Origin: CAWIJK01 sp963836375
GTDB taxonomy: Bacteria > Actinomycetota > Acidimicrobiia > Acidimicrobiales > RAAP-2
Assembly (NCBI GenBank): GCA_963836375.1
Contig: CAWIJK010000002.1
Location: 930,001-994,000 of the forward strand
DNA length: 64,000 bases
Direction: 5' to 3'
In this document: positions 18,032-26,996 of the stretch, piece by piece
Position numbering within the stretch: position 1 is the first letter of the stretch
Layout: each line of letters starts with the position of its first letter
Translations under genes and position numbers: made by a program
The notes under the pieces: generated by a model
What the model was told of the DNA's origin: nothing
Database searches by the model: none
What the model saw: the letters and a program-made list of their open reading frames with translations, nothing else

Positions 18032-18867
18032 CAGGGGCGCTTGAGCACCGCCGCCAGCTGCTCGGCCACCGGCACGAACTCGGGCATGACGAAGTCCCGG
18101 CGCAACCAGTTCCCCCCGTCGACCACCAGGGTATGGCCGGTGACGAAGGCCGCGTAGGGCGAGCACAGCCAGGCCACGGCCCAGCCCAGCTCGTGCAGGC
18201 GCCCCAGTCGCCCGGCCGGCGAACGGCGGGCGTCGACCTGCTCGCCCTCGGGACGCAGGGCTTTGAGGTCCTCGCGCATGTCCTCGTGGGGGAAGAGTCC
18301 CGGCGCCAGGGCGTTGACCCGCACCCCGTCGGGTGCCCACTCCACCGCCAGCGACTTGGTGAGGTTCCCCACCCCGGCCTTGGCCGCCGCCGAGTGGGCC
18401 ATCCCGGGCCCGCCGGTGAACGACTGGGTCGCCAAGATATTGCAGATGGCACCGGGCTGGCCGGCCGCCTTGGCCCGGCGGTGGAGTTCCTGGCTGCAGA
18501 AGAAGGTGCCGTCCAGGACGATGCGGGCCACCGCCCGCCAGGCGTTGGGGCTCATGTCCTGGGCCAGGACCGGGAAGTTCGCCGCGGCGTTGTTGACCAG
18601 GACCCGGGCCGGGCCGAGGGCCCCTTCGAGCTGGTCGAACGCCGCGGCCACCTGGTCGGCCTCGCGGATGTCGGCGCCGGCGTGCGCCGCCCGGCCGCCC
18701 ACCGCCTCGACGGCGGCCACCCCGGCCAGGCGGTGCTCCTCGCGCCGGGACAGGACCCCGATCGCCGCCCCGGCCCGAGCCAGCTCGACGGCGATGGCCC
18801 GGCCGAGACCGGTGCCGCCACCGGTCACGATGGCCGTGGTGCCGGCGAAGGTGCCCTCGGGCAGCAT
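18031..18867 (-). CDS. SDR oxidoreductase, 2,4-dienoyl-CoA reductase-like
   Basis: A 278-residue short-chain dehydrogenase. The NAD(P) loop is TGGGTGLGRAI (14-24) and 'VNNAAANF' follows at ~91. The usual YxxxK site is S159-A-A-A-K163: the lysine is kept and the tyrosine is absent. That pattern, with 'LAVEWAPDGVRVN' next to it, is the one of 2,4-dienoyl-CoA reductases, which reduce dienoyl-CoAs during oxidation of unsaturated fatty acids. ATG 18867 is used; a GTG at 18906 is in frame and overlaps the hydratase stop as GTGA, so the protein may be 13 residues longer. Middle gene of the operon. Confidence 0.87.
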   Translation of the reverse strand: MLPEGTFAGTTAIVTGGGTGLGRAIAVELARAGAAIGVLSRREEHRLAGVAAVEAVGGRAAHAGADIREADQVAAAFDQLEGALGPARVLVNNAAANFPVLAQDMSPNAWRAVARIVLDGTFFCSQELHRRAKAAGQPGAICNILATQSFTGGPGMAHSAAAKAGVGNLTKSLAVEWAPDGVRVNALAPGLFPHEDMREDLKALRPEGEQVDARRSPAGRLGRLHELGWAVAWLCSPYAAFVTGHTLVVDGGNWLRRDFVMPEFVPVAEQLAAVLKRP

Positions 18868-18902
18868 CGCCCCACCGGCGGGGGGCGGCTCGGCCAGGCC
18901 GC

Positions 18903-19736
18903 TCACTTGCCCTCGAAACGGACGGGTTCTTTCTTCGCCTTGGCCGCGTACCCCGCCGGCATGTCGTCGGAGACGAACTCGACCGACGCGCTCATGGCCT
19001 CGAATTTCAGCGCCTCGGCCAGGCCCCGGTAGCTGAAGGCGTCCACCGTCCGCTTGATGCTCTGCACGGCCAACGGCGCGTTGGCGGCGATCTCGGTGGC
19101 GATCCCCATCGCCGTGGGGAGGAGGTCGTCGGGGGTGGTGACCTGCTGGACGATCCCCAGGCGTTCGGCCGTCGACGCGTCGATGCGACGGCCGGTGAAG
19201 GCCAGCAGCTTGGCCCACCCGGCACCCACCTCGTGGGCCAGCCGCAGGTCGCCCCCGGCGTCGATCGAGACCCCGACCGTGGCCTCGGGGAGGGCGAAGA
19301 CGGCGTTGTCGGCCGCCACCCTGATGTCGGCCATCAGGGCCAGCTCGAAGCCGAAGCCGAGGCAGTAACCCTGCACGGCGCACACGATGGGCTGGGGCAG
19401 CTCGGAGAAGACCCGGAAGCGCTCGTGGACCCAGCGGATGCCCTCGTAGTAGTTGCGGACTTTCTCGGCCGGTGAGCGCCCGGTCACCCTGTCCTCGGGC
19501 ATGCCCAGATCCACCCCGGCGCAGAAGGCCCGGCCCTCGCCCCGGACCACGAGCACCCTGACCCGGTCGTCGAAGCGGATCTGGTCCGCCCTCGCCCCGA
19601 GCTGGCGGGACGCCTCCCAGCTCCACGCGTTGAGCTTGTCCGGCCGGTCCAAGGTGAGCACCCCGATGCCCTCGTCCACCTCGAGGCGCAGCTGCCACTC
19701 GTCCTCGGCGATCACCGGCGATGTCCGGAATGGCAT
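18903..19736 (-). CDS. Enoyl-CoA hydratase/isomerase family protein
   Basis: A 277-residue crotonase. The CoA-binding and oxyanion-hole pieces are 'FCAGVDLG' (~72) and 'VQGYCLGFGFELALMAD' (~115). Both acidic catalytic positions appear kept: Glu of F-E-L-A and Glu of 'ALPEATVG'. The following loop reads DAGGDLRL instead of the common GxGGTQRL. Expected to hydrate or isomerise enoyl-CoA thioesters in beta-oxidation. GGAGGATCC sits right before the ATG. It heads the minus operon with the dienoyl-CoA-reductase-like SDR. Confidence 0.9.
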   Translation of the reverse strand: MPFRTSPVIAEDEWQLRLEVDEGIGVLTLDRPDKLNAWSWEASRQLGARADQIRFDDRVRVLVVRGEGRAFCAGVDLGMPEDRVTGRSPAEKVRNYYEGIRWVHERFRVFSELPQPIVCAVQGYCLGFGFELALMADIRVAADNAVFALPEATVGVSIDAGGDLRLAHEVGAGWAKLLAFTGRRIDASTAERLGIVQQVTTPDDLLPTAMGIATEIAANAPLAVQSIKRTVDAFSYRGLAEALKFEAMSASVEFVSDDMPAGYAAKAKKEPVRFEGK

Positions 19737-19873
19737 GGATCCTCCGTCTCGGTGGCCCGGGCCGGGCCGCTCGGGCCGCCCGCAGGGCGACCGGGGCCCG
19801 AGTATCGCACCGCCCCCGGCGCCGGCGCCGCTGGGCACCCCGGGGGCCGCCGCTGGGCACCGCCCCCCGGGCG

Positions 19874-19890
19874 AATTAGAATCGGTTCTC
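19874..19890. promoter_or_regulatory. Inverted-repeat operator candidate AGAA-N4-TTCT
   Basis: The 193-bp divergent region between the hydratase operon and the flavoprotein gene contains AATTAGAATCGGTTCT, with dyad AGAA(TCGG)TTCT at 19878-19889. Outer bases also pair partly. It lies about 40 bp upstream of the plus-strand start and resembles the TetR-family half-sites (AAC-N2-GTT type) used by lipid-catabolism regulators such as KstR. Which regulator binds is unknown. Confidence 0.4.
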
Positions 19891-19929
19891 GTTTCGGCCT
19901 CCCGGCCGGATCCGATCCGGAGGTACCCC

Positions 19930-21042
19930 GTGCACAACGAGCTCTGCGAACGGCTGGGCATCGAGTTCCCCATCTTCGCCTTCACCCACTGCCGCGACGT
20001 GGTCGCCGCCGTCAGCAACGCCGGGGGCCTGGGCGTCCTGGGGGCGGTCGGCTTCAGCGCCGAGGAGCTCGAGACCGAGCTGGCCTGGCTCGACGAGCAC
20101 GTGGGCGACCACCCCTACGGCGTCGACATCGTGATTCCGGGCAAGTACGAGGGCATGGGCGAGCTGGACCCGGTGAAGCTCGAGGCCGAGCTCAAGGCCA
20201 TGGTCCCCGAGGGCCACCGCACGTTCACCAAGACCCTGCTGGCCGAGCACGGCGTCCCCGAGCTCCCCGGGGGGCCCCGCCGCGAGCTGCTGGGCTGGAC
20301 GGCCGCCACGGCCGCCCCCCAGGTCGAGGTCATCCTCACGCACCCCAAGGTCAAGCTGGTGGCCAACGCTCTCGGCACCCCGCCCGACGACGTCATCGAG
20401 CACGTCCACTCCACCGGCCGCCTCGTCGCCGCGCTGGCCGGGTCGGTCAAGCACGCCCTCAACCACAAGAACGCCGGGGTCGACATCGTGATCTGCCAGG
20501 GCAGCGAGGGTGGCGGGCACACCGGCGACGTCGGGAGCATCGTGCTGTGGCCCGAGGTCATCGACGCCGTCGCCCCACTGCCGGTGCTCGCGGCGGGGGG
20601 CATCGGCAGCGGGCGGCAGATGGCGGCGGCCATGGTCATGGGTGCGGCCGGGGTGTGGACCGGCTCGCTCTGGCTGACCGTGGAGGAAGCCGACGTCCCG
20701 CCGGCGCAGATGGAGACGTACCTGTCGGCCACCAGCCGCGACACCGTCCGCTCGCGCTCGTTCACCGGCAAGCCGTGCCGGCTGATCCGCAACGACTGGA
20801 CCGACGCCTGGGAGAAGCCCGACACCCCCGACCCCCTGCCGATGCCCCTGCAGATGATGGTGGCCATCGAGGCGGTGTCGCGCGGCCACGCCTACCCCGA
20901 GCAAGCCAAGAAGGTGAGCTTCAACCCGGCCGGCCAGGTCATCGGGCGGGCCACCAAGGTCCGCAAGTCCCGCGACGTCATCTTGGAGATGGTCGACGAG
21001 TACATCGACGCGGTGGGCAAGGTGAGCCTGGTCGACGACTGA
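19930..21042 (+). CDS. Nitronate monooxygenase-like FMN enzyme
   Basis: A 370-residue TIM-barrel flavoprotein of the NMO/2-nitropropane dioxygenase family. FMN phosphate-binding loops are visible: 'CQGSEGGGHTGDVGS' (~195) and 'LAAGGIGSGRQ' (~225). The N-terminus 'LGIEFPIFAFTHCRDVVAAVSNAGGLGVLGAVG' is a typical family start. GGAGG precedes the GTG chosen; this start matches the family N-terminus. The divergent setting next to acyl-CoA genes and the size (with an insert after residue 60) suggest the subgroup linked to lipid metabolism rather than true nitronate oxidation, but I cannot fix the substrate. Confidence 0.88.
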   Translation: MHNELCERLGIEFPIFAFTHCRDVVAAVSNAGGLGVLGAVGFSAEELETELAWLDEHVGDHPYGVDIVIPGKYEGMGELDPVKLEAELKAMVPEGHRTFTKTLLAEHGVPELPGGPRRELLGWTAATAAPQVEVILTHPKVKLVANALGTPPDDVIEHVHSTGRLVAALAGSVKHALNHKNAGVDIVICQGSEGGGHTGDVGSIVLWPEVIDAVAPLPVLAAGGIGSGRQMAAAMVMGAAGVWTGSLWLTVEEADVPPAQMETYLSATSRDTVRSRSFTGKPCRLIRNDWTDAWEKPDTPDPLPMPLQMMVAIEAVSRGHAYPEQAKKVSFNPAGQVIGRATKVRKSRDVILEMVDEYIDAVGKVSLVDD

Positions 21043-21162
21043 GGCCGGCCGCTGAGGTGCCCCGGCCCACCGGCGGTAGCGCGCCCTGCGCCCCGGCGGT
21101 GGCCTAGCCTCGGCCGGGTTCGCGCGCTTCGGCCGACGGGGCGGAGGGGATCGGGGGCGACC

Positions 21163-21828
21163 ATGGACCTGCACGAGGCGCTGTACACGACCCGGGCCAT
21201 GCGCCGGGTTCGGCCCGACCCGATCCCCCTCGAAGTCCAGTCCCGCATCCTCGACGCCGCCATCCGGGCCCCGAGTGGCGGCAACCAGCAGAACTGGCGG
21301 TTCCTCCTGGTCGACGACCCGTCCATCCGAGCAGTCCTCGGCCCCCTCTACCGCGACGCGTTGGCCCAGCTCTGGGAGACCATCTACGCCCCCCAGCTGG
21401 CGTCGGCCCGGGAGCATCCCGACGAGCCGGCCAGCGTGCGCTTCGAGAAGGTCGCCCGCTCGGCCCAGTGGTTGGCCGACCACTTCGAGCAGGTACCGCT
21501 CTTGCTCTTCCCCTTCTGCCAGTACGACCCGACCGGCGGCTCCATCTACCCCGCCGTCTGGAGTGCCATGCTGGCCGCCCGGGCCGAGGGCGTGGGCAGC
21601 TGCCTCACGGTGGTCCTCGGGGTCTTCCACCTGGCCGAGACGCTCGAGGCCCTCGGGGTGCCCGACGACGAGGGCTGGCAGCTCGCCGGGTGCGTCAGCT
21701 TCGGCTACCCCACCGGCCGCTGGGGCACCGCCGAGCGGCGGCCGGTCGCCGAGGTCACCTACCGCAACCACTGGGGAGGCCCCCCGGGCCTCCACGTCGG
21801 CGAACCTCTCTGGCCCGGACGGGCCTGA
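21163..21828 (+). CDS. Nitroreductase family protein
   Basis: A 221-residue FMN-dependent nitroreductase-fold protein. 'TTRAMRRVRPDPIPLE' with the two Arg of the FMN phosphate site opens the protein, and 'RAPSGGNQQNWRFLLV' (~40) is the signature FMN loop. 'AARAEGVGSCLTVVL' (~142) and the C-terminal 'VSFGYPTGRWG' complete the family pattern. It probably reduces an activated double bond or nitro group using NAD(P)H. GGAGGGG precedes the ATG; the secreted HExxH protein begins 6 bp later. Confidence 0.88.
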   Translation: MDLHEALYTTRAMRRVRPDPIPLEVQSRILDAAIRAPSGGNQQNWRFLLVDDPSIRAVLGPLYRDALAQLWETIYAPQLASAREHPDEPASVRFEKVARSAQWLADHFEQVPLLLFPFCQYDPTGGSIYPAVWSAMLAARAEGVGSCLTVVLGVFHLAETLEALGVPDDEGWQLAGCVSFGYPTGRWGTAERRPVAEVTYRNHWGGPPGLHVGEPLWPGRA

Positions 21829-21834
21829 GACCTG

Positions 21835-23262
21835 GTGCGGCGGCCGCTCAGCGCCCGCTCGGGGCTCAGCGCGCTGGGAATCGTCGCCCTGGCGGCCGTG
21901 GCCACCGGGGTGGGGCTGGCCACGGCCCCGGGCCCGGCCGGGGTGGCCTGGCCGGCGTCGGTCGCCCCGATCGCCGCCTTCGTCAGCAGCGATCGTGGCC
22001 TCGCCTTCAAGCGGGTGGTCCCGGTGCACCTGATGAGCCCGAGGGCTTTCGACGCCCGGATCGCCGCCCAGGACGCCGGCGTGGGCGCGGGGCAACTGGC
22101 CGACGACCGGCACACGGCGTCGGAGTACCGGGCCCTCGGGCTGTTGGCCGGCTCGGTGAACTTGGTCCGGGCCGAGGCCTCCGAGGACGCCGGAACCGTG
22201 CTCGGCTACTACGACTCGGGCACCAAGGCCCTCTACGTGCGGGGTTCAGACCTGACCCCCGAGGTCCGGGTGACCATCGCCCACGAGCTCACCCACGCCC
22301 TCCAGGACCAGTATTTCGGGCTGGACCGGCTCGACTCGCAGGCCACGACGAACGGGGAGCAGAACGCGCTCAGCGCGCTCGAGGAGGGCGACGCCGTCCT
22401 CGACGAGGGCGACTACCTCAACTCGCTGCCGCTCTCCCAGCAACGCCTCGACGCGGCCGAAGAGTCGGGCTCCTCGGGCGGACCGGCGGTGCCGGGCATC
22501 GTCGACGTCGAGGCCAACATCCCCTACGTGCTCGGTCCGGACATGGTCGGGGCGATCTACGCCGCCGGCGGCAACCGCGGCATCGACGACGCCTTCGACG
22601 CTCCCCCCACGACCGAGCTCGACGTCCTCAACCCGGTCGACTACCTGGGCCATGTGCAGACCCGCACCCTCGCCGCGCCGTACCTGGCCAGCGGTGAGCG
22701 CGAGGAGGCCAGCCCCGGTGACTTTGGTGCCCTCACCTTGTACCTGATGCTGGCCTCGCGCCTCGACGCCACCACCGCCCTCCAGGCCGCCGACGGCTGG
22801 GGCGGGGGGTCGATGGTCCAGTTCGCCGACGGGACCCGGTCGTGCACCCGGGTGGACCTGGCCGGTCGCACCGCTGCGGCCACGAGCGCGCTCGCCGGCG
22901 CCGTCGGCCGGTGGGCGGCGGCCCTCCCCAGCGGCCAGGCGACGGTGGGCCGGGCCGGCACCTCGGTGACCATCACGGCCTGCGATCCCGGCGCCGCCGC
23001 CGCCGCCGGGCCCAACTCGCTCGACGCCGCCCTCAACGTGGCCGACGAGCGGAACCAGAACGAGGTCGACGCCATCTACGCCGGGGCCCCGATCTCGGTC
23101 GCCGGCTGCGCCGGCACCGACGCCCTGGGCGACCGGGCGATCCTGCGGGCCGAGGCGGCCCAGAACGCCACGGTCGGACCCTCCCCGGCCGGGCTCCAAG
23201 GGACCATCGACCGCCAGACCGCCCGACTCATCGCCGGCTGCGAGCCGGGGCCCCGCAGCTGA
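21835..23262 (+). CDS. Secreted HExxH metalloprotease-like protein
   Basis: A 475-residue exported protein of a family I cannot name. An N-terminal hydrophobic stretch ('GIVALAAVATGVGLATA') serves as signal peptide or anchor. A zinc-protease motif H150-E-L-T-H154-ALQDQ is clear, inside 'VTIAHELTHALQDQYFGLD', and an acidic 'ALEEGDAVLDEGD' about 30 residues on could give the third ligand (gluzincin-like). The C-terminal half is Ala-rich and ends with several Cys ('SVAGCAGTDA', 'AGCEPG'). GTG start just after the nitroreductase. Peptidase activity is inferred from the motif only. Confidence 0.72.
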   Translation: MRRPLSARSGLSALGIVALAAVATGVGLATAPGPAGVAWPASVAPIAAFVSSDRGLAFKRVVPVHLMSPRAFDARIAAQDAGVGAGQLADDRHTASEYRALGLLAGSVNLVRAEASEDAGTVLGYYDSGTKALYVRGSDLTPEVRVTIAHELTHALQDQYFGLDRLDSQATTNGEQNALSALEEGDAVLDEGDYLNSLPLSQQRLDAAEESGSSGGPAVPGIVDVEANIPYVLGPDMVGAIYAAGGNRGIDDAFDAPPTTELDVLNPVDYLGHVQTRTLAAPYLASGEREEASPGDFGALTLYLMLASRLDATTALQAADGWGGGSMVQFADGTRSCTRVDLAGRTAAATSALAGAVGRWAAALPSGQATVGRAGTSVTITACDPGAAAAAGPNSLDAALNVADERNQNEVDAIYAGAPISVAGCAGTDALGDRAILRAEAAQNATVGPSPAGLQGTIDRQTARLIAGCEPGPRS

Positions 23263-23281
23263 GCGCCGGCGGGCGCGCACC

Positions 23282-24157
23282 TTACGGCCCGTCCGGCCCG
23301 GCGGCCGCGTCCGCGGCCCCACCCGACGGCGTCGGGGGCGCGAAGGTGACCGGTGCGTCGAAGGCGGCGCGGCGGGCGCCTCGACGCAGGGCGGCCAGCA
23401 CCGGACGGCCGAGGACCACGATGAGCACCGCGTTGGTCACCGCCCGGGGGATGTCGAAGCCGAGCGAGGTCGACAGGTCGAAGAGGAAGAAACGGTGAAG
23501 GTTGGTGAGCAGTCCCGCCCCCGGGACGAACTGGAAGACCGTGGTCGCGCCGACGAAGGGCCAGAACCAGAAGTTGAGCAACGCGCCGTAGAGGAGACAG
23601 GCCACCACGGCGTAGCCGGCCAGCAGGAGCAGCTCCCGGCGGCCACGGGCCGGCGGGAGGCAGGCGGCGCCGAGGCCCATCCAGGCCGCGCCGAAGATCT
23701 CGAAGGGCAGCCACGGGCCCACCCCCCCGGTGATCAGGGCCGAGGTGAGCATGGCCAACGCACCGAGCACGAAGCCGAACCCCCGCCCGTAGACCCGGGC
23801 GGCCAGGATGATGAGGAACCACATCGGCTCGAAGCCGTCGATCCCCGGGCTCGGGACCCGAAGTGCCGCCGCGCAGGCGGCCAGGATCCCGAGGAGGGCC
23901 ACCGCCTTGGCGTCGAGCGAGCCCTCGGCGATCTCGGCCAGGACGATGCCCAAGAGCAGCGGCAGCAGCGCCACGAACACCCACGGGGCGTCGCCCCCGT
24001 GGGCGGCGTTCTGGCCGGCGTGGCGGTGGATGAGCAGCGGCCAGCCGTAGGCCGCCAGTCCGAGCGCCGAGGCCACGCCGATCAGGACCCAGGCTCGGGC
24101 TCGAAGCCTGATGGCCGACGTCGGTCGGGTGGCCATCTCGGGCGCCCCGACGCTCAC
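23282..24157 (-). CDS. ECF transporter S component, predicted cobalamin-specific
   Basis: A 291-residue membrane protein with about seven hydrophobic segments, for example 'VALLPLLLGIVLAEIA' and 'FIGATTVFQFVPG'-like stretches. It has the layout of ECF substrate-binding subunits: 'LLGILAACAAALRV', 'FLIILAARVYGRGFGFVLGALAMLTSALITGG' and an aromatic segment 'LNFWFWPFVG'. It is the last gene of the five-gene operon behind a B12 riboswitch and its GTG overlaps the ATPase stop (GTGA). Cobalamin specificity is inferred from the riboswitch and the DUF4430/barrel partners; the protein itself does not prove the ligand. The Ala/Pro-rich C-terminus looks disordered. Confidence 0.83.
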   Translation of the reverse strand: MSVGAPEMATRPTSAIRLRARAWVLIGVASALGLAAYGWPLLIHRHAGQNAAHGGDAPWVFVALLPLLLGIVLAEIAEGSLDAKAVALLGILAACAAALRVPSPGIDGFEPMWFLIILAARVYGRGFGFVLGALAMLTSALITGGVGPWLPFEIFGAAWMGLGAACLPPARGRRELLLLAGYAVVACLLYGALLNFWFWPFVGATTVFQFVPGAGLLTNLHRFFLFDLSTSLGFDIPRAVTNAVLIVVLGRPVLAALRRGARRAAFDAPVTFAPPTPSGGAADAAAGPDGP

Positions 24158-25809
24158 GGCGGTGCCCCCTGGAGAGCCCGGCGGACCTCGTCGACGGTCA
24201 GCCACTGTTCAGGGGCGAGCACCTTGGCCACCTGGGGAGCGAAGACCGGCGAGTGGCAGACCACCTCGCGGGCGGCCCCATCGGCCACGACGTCCCCGGC
24301 GGCCAACACCACCGCCCGGTCGGCCACCCGGGCCACCAGTTCCACGTCGTGGGTGGCCACCACGATGGCGTGGCCCGAGGAGGAAAGGTCGCCCAGCACG
24401 CCCACCAGCCGCTCCTTGGCCGGGTAGTCCAGCCCGCGGGTGGGCTCGTCGAGGAGCACCAGCGGCGGGGCGGGGGCCAGCACCAACGCCAGGGCCAGGG
24501 CCAGGCGCTGGCCCTCGGAGAGGTCCCGCGGGTGACGGTGGGCCGGCATGGAGGGCAGGACCCGTTCCAAGGTGGCGGCCGCCGTCCCCGGGGCCAAGCC
24601 GCCGTCGTGGTCCGCCGACTCGCACTCGGCGCCCACCGACTCGCCGTAGAGCAAGAGCCCGGCGTCCTGGGGCACAAGGCCGACCCGGGTGATGAGGTGC
24701 CGGGGGGCCAGGCCGGCGGGGTCCTCGCCCAGGACCCGTACCCGCCCCGCGCTCGGACGACGTTGGCCGGCCAGCTGACCGAGCAGGGTCGACTTGCCCG
24801 AGCCGTTGCGGCCCATGAGGGCGACTACCTCGCCGCGGGCCACGGCCAGCCCGACGCTGTCGAGGGCGACCACCTCGCCGTAGGCGACGCCCAGGCGCTC
24901 GGTCGTGGCCACGACGCCGTCGCCCGGCCCGGGGCCGCCACGGCTCCCCGCGGCCCGCTCGCGGTGGTCACGGTCCGGCAGCCGCGGTTCGAGAGGGGCG
25001 AGGCGCTCGCGCAGCGGAGCGGCCAGGCGGCGGGCGTCGCGCACCGAGAGGGGCAGGGGGTCCCAGCCGGCCAGCCGGCCCAGCTCGACGATCGGGGGCG
25101 CGACCGGTGCGTGGGCCATGACCTCGCCCGGGGTGCCCCGGACGAGCGCCCGCCCGTCGCCGGGCACCAGCACCACCGAGTCGGCGAAGGGCAGCACCCG
25201 CTCGAGCCGGTGTTCGGCCACGACCACGGTGAGACCGACGTCGTGGACCAACCGGGCGAGGGAGGCGAGCACCTCCTCGGCCGCCGCCGGGTCGAGGGCC
25301 GAGGTTGGCTCGTCGAGTACGAGCACCCGGGGCGACGCCGTGAGGACGGCCCCGATGGCCACCCGCTGCTGCTGGCCGCCGGACAGGGACAGCAAGGAGC
25401 GGTCCCTCAGCTCGTGGAGGCCCAACAGCTCGAGGGTGTCTTCGACCCGGCGCCGCATGGCCGCCGGTGCGACACCCAGGTTCTCCATGGTGTACGCCAA
25501 CTCGTCCTCCACCACGTCGGTCACGAAACTGGCCGCCGGGTTCTGCCCGACGAAGCCGACCACGTCGGCCAGCTCGCGCGGCTCGAACCGGCGGGTCGAC
25601 CGGCCGGCGACGGTGACCTCACCGGCCAGGTGGCCTCCGCTGAAGTGGGGGACGAGCCCGTTGATGGCGCGCAGCAGGGTCGACTTCCCCGAGCCGGTCG
25701 GCCCGACCACCAAGCACAACTCCCCTTCGCCGATGGCCAGGTCGACGTGCGAGAGGGTTGGTCGGGGCGCGTCCACGTAAGTGAACGAGACGTCGGTGAA
25801 CTCGATCAC
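24154..25809 (-). CDS. ECF transporter ATPase, two EcfA domains fused
   Basis: A 551-residue protein carrying both ECF ATPases in one chain. Domain 1 has Walker A GPTGSGKST (~36-44), signature LSGGQQQR and Walker B VLVLDEPT. Domain 2 begins near residue 310 with GRNGSGKST, has the degenerate signature LSEGQRLA and Walker B 'LVLLDEPTRG'. One canonical and one altered signature suggest two unequal ATP sites. Together with EcfT it powers the S component. GTG start overlaps the EcfT stop as GTGA. Fused EcfAA proteins are known in actinomycetes. Confidence 0.93.
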   Translation of the reverse strand: MIEFTDVSFTYVDAPRPTLSHVDLAIGEGELCLVVGPTGSGKSTLLRAINGLVPHFSGGHLAGEVTVAGRSTRRFEPRELADVVGFVGQNPAASFVTDVVEDELAYTMENLGVAPAAMRRRVEDTLELLGLHELRDRSLLSLSGGQQQRVAIGAVLTASPRVLVLDEPTSALDPAAAEEVLASLARLVHDVGLTVVVAEHRLERVLPFADSVVLVPGDGRALVRGTPGEVMAHAPVAPPIVELGRLAGWDPLPLSVRDARRLAAPLRERLAPLEPRLPDRDHRERAAGSRGGPGPGDGVVATTERLGVAYGEVVALDSVGLAVARGEVVALMGRNGSGKSTLLGQLAGQRRPSAGRVRVLGEDPAGLAPRHLITRVGLVPQDAGLLLYGESVGAECESADHDGGLAPGTAAATLERVLPSMPAHRHPRDLSEGQRLALALALVLAPAPPLVLLDEPTRGLDYPAKERLVGVLGDLSSSGHAIVVATHDVELVARVADRAVVLAAGDVVADGAAREVVCHSPVFAPQVAKVLAPEQWLTVDEVRRALQGAPP

Positions 25810-26996
25810 CGCGAACCCTCCGCCACGTCGGCGTCGGCGAGCGGCGTTCCTTGGGGGGCGGTCGCCGACACGGGCGTCGGGGGGCCCGGCCGTGCGCTCG
25901 GGCGCCCCCGGGCCGGGGCCGGGGCGACGGTGGCGGGGACCAGGCCGACCAGGATGCCGGCCACCGCCAGCAGGGGGAGGGCGGGCACCTCGAGGGGGGT
26001 GAAGGCCACCTGGACGCCGGCGGACCCGGTGGCCTCGGCCACGGCGACGGCGGCCAGGGCGACCGCCCCAGAGGCGGTGACCACCCACTCGCGCCAGCCC
26101 CATCGATCGGGCCGGTAGCGGGTGCGGGCGGTCCGCCGGCCGCCGGCCACCAGCGAGCCGGCCACGGCCACCGCGCCGAGGGCCAGGACCGGGAGCCCGA
26201 GCCCGAAGGTCGACCCGGGGTCCACGACGCCGTAGACCCCGGCGGTCACGGCCAGAAGCCCGACGAACAGCCCCACGGTGGCCGCCCGCCTGACGCCGCG
26301 CCCGAGGGTCTGGCGGCGGCCGTAGCCACGGGCGTCCATGGAGGCCGCTAGCTGCAGCGAGCGGTCGAGCGAACCCTCGAGCACCGGCACCGCCATGCCC
26401 CGCAACCCCCGCGGTCCGCGCACCGGCCGCCCCCGGAGCCGCCGGGCCTCGCGCACGCCGGCGATGCTCAGGACCAGCTCGGGGGCGAAGGCCAGGGCCA
26501 CGGTCACCGCCACCCCGGCCTCGTAGACGATGGCCGGGAGGCAGCGGAGCAACCGGTAGGGGCTGGCCAGTGAGTTGGCGGCCCCGAAGCAGACCAAGAT
26601 GGCCGCCAGTCGCATCCCCTGGGTCACGGCCACCAGGATCGACTCGAGGGTGACCGGTCCGCCGATGCTCACCCCCTCGGCCCACGAGGGCAGGTGGATG
26701 GCGGGGATGGTGAACATGACGTGCCCGGGGACCCCACGTTGGCCGAACACGATCTCGATGACCACCCGGACGGCGATCACCACCAGACCGAGCCGGACGA
26801 AAAAACCCAGCGAGCGGGCCCAGGGCGCCGAGGTCCGCCGGGCCACGACGACGAACGCGCACACCGTGGCGATCAGCAACAAGAGCACCGGGTTAGTCGT
26901 CTTGGACGCCGCCACCGCCATGCCCCCCGCCCAGAGCCACCAGGCCACCGGGTGCAGGCTCCGGCGTCCCGCCGACGGGCGGGGCCGTCGGCTCAC
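25806..26996 (-). CDS. ECF transporter T component (EcfT)
   Basis: A 396-residue integral membrane subunit that couples the ATPases to the S component. Five or more hydrophobic segments are present. The coupling-helix motif 'ASMDARGYG' (A-R-G) around residue 215 is diagnostic of EcfT, and an Arg-rich 'REARRLRGRP' precedes it. The protein is longer than typical (~250 residues): the C-terminal third adds two hydrophobic segments and an Ala/Pro-rich tail. GTG start overlaps the DUF4430 stop as GTGA; upstream GTG codons in frame make the exact start less certain by a few residues. Confidence 0.9.
   Translation of the reverse strand: MSRRPRPSAGRRSLHPVAWWLWAGGMAVAASKTTNPVLLLLIATVCAFVVVARRTSAPWARSLGFFVRLGLVVIAVRVVIEIVFGQRGVPGHVMFTIPAIHLPSWAEGVSIGGPVTLESILVAVTQGMRLAAILVCFGAANSLASPYRLLRCLPAIVYEAGVAVTVALAFAPELVLSIAGVREARRLRGRPVRGPRGLRGMAVPVLEGSLDRSLQLAASMDARGYGRRQTLGRGVRRAATVGLFVGLLAVTAGVYGVVDPGSTFGLGLPVLALGAVAVAGSLVAGGRRTARTRYRPDRWGWREWVVTASGAVALAAVAVAEATGSAGVQVAFTPLEVPALPLLAVAGILVGLVPATVAPAPARGRPSARPGPPTPVSATAPQGTPLADADVAEGSR

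Noticed and set aside
18031..19860. A 609-codon fusion of SDR and upstream sequence
   Set aside because: The upstream part is the shifted frame of the enoyl-CoA hydratase, which itself has a proper start and ribosome binding site.
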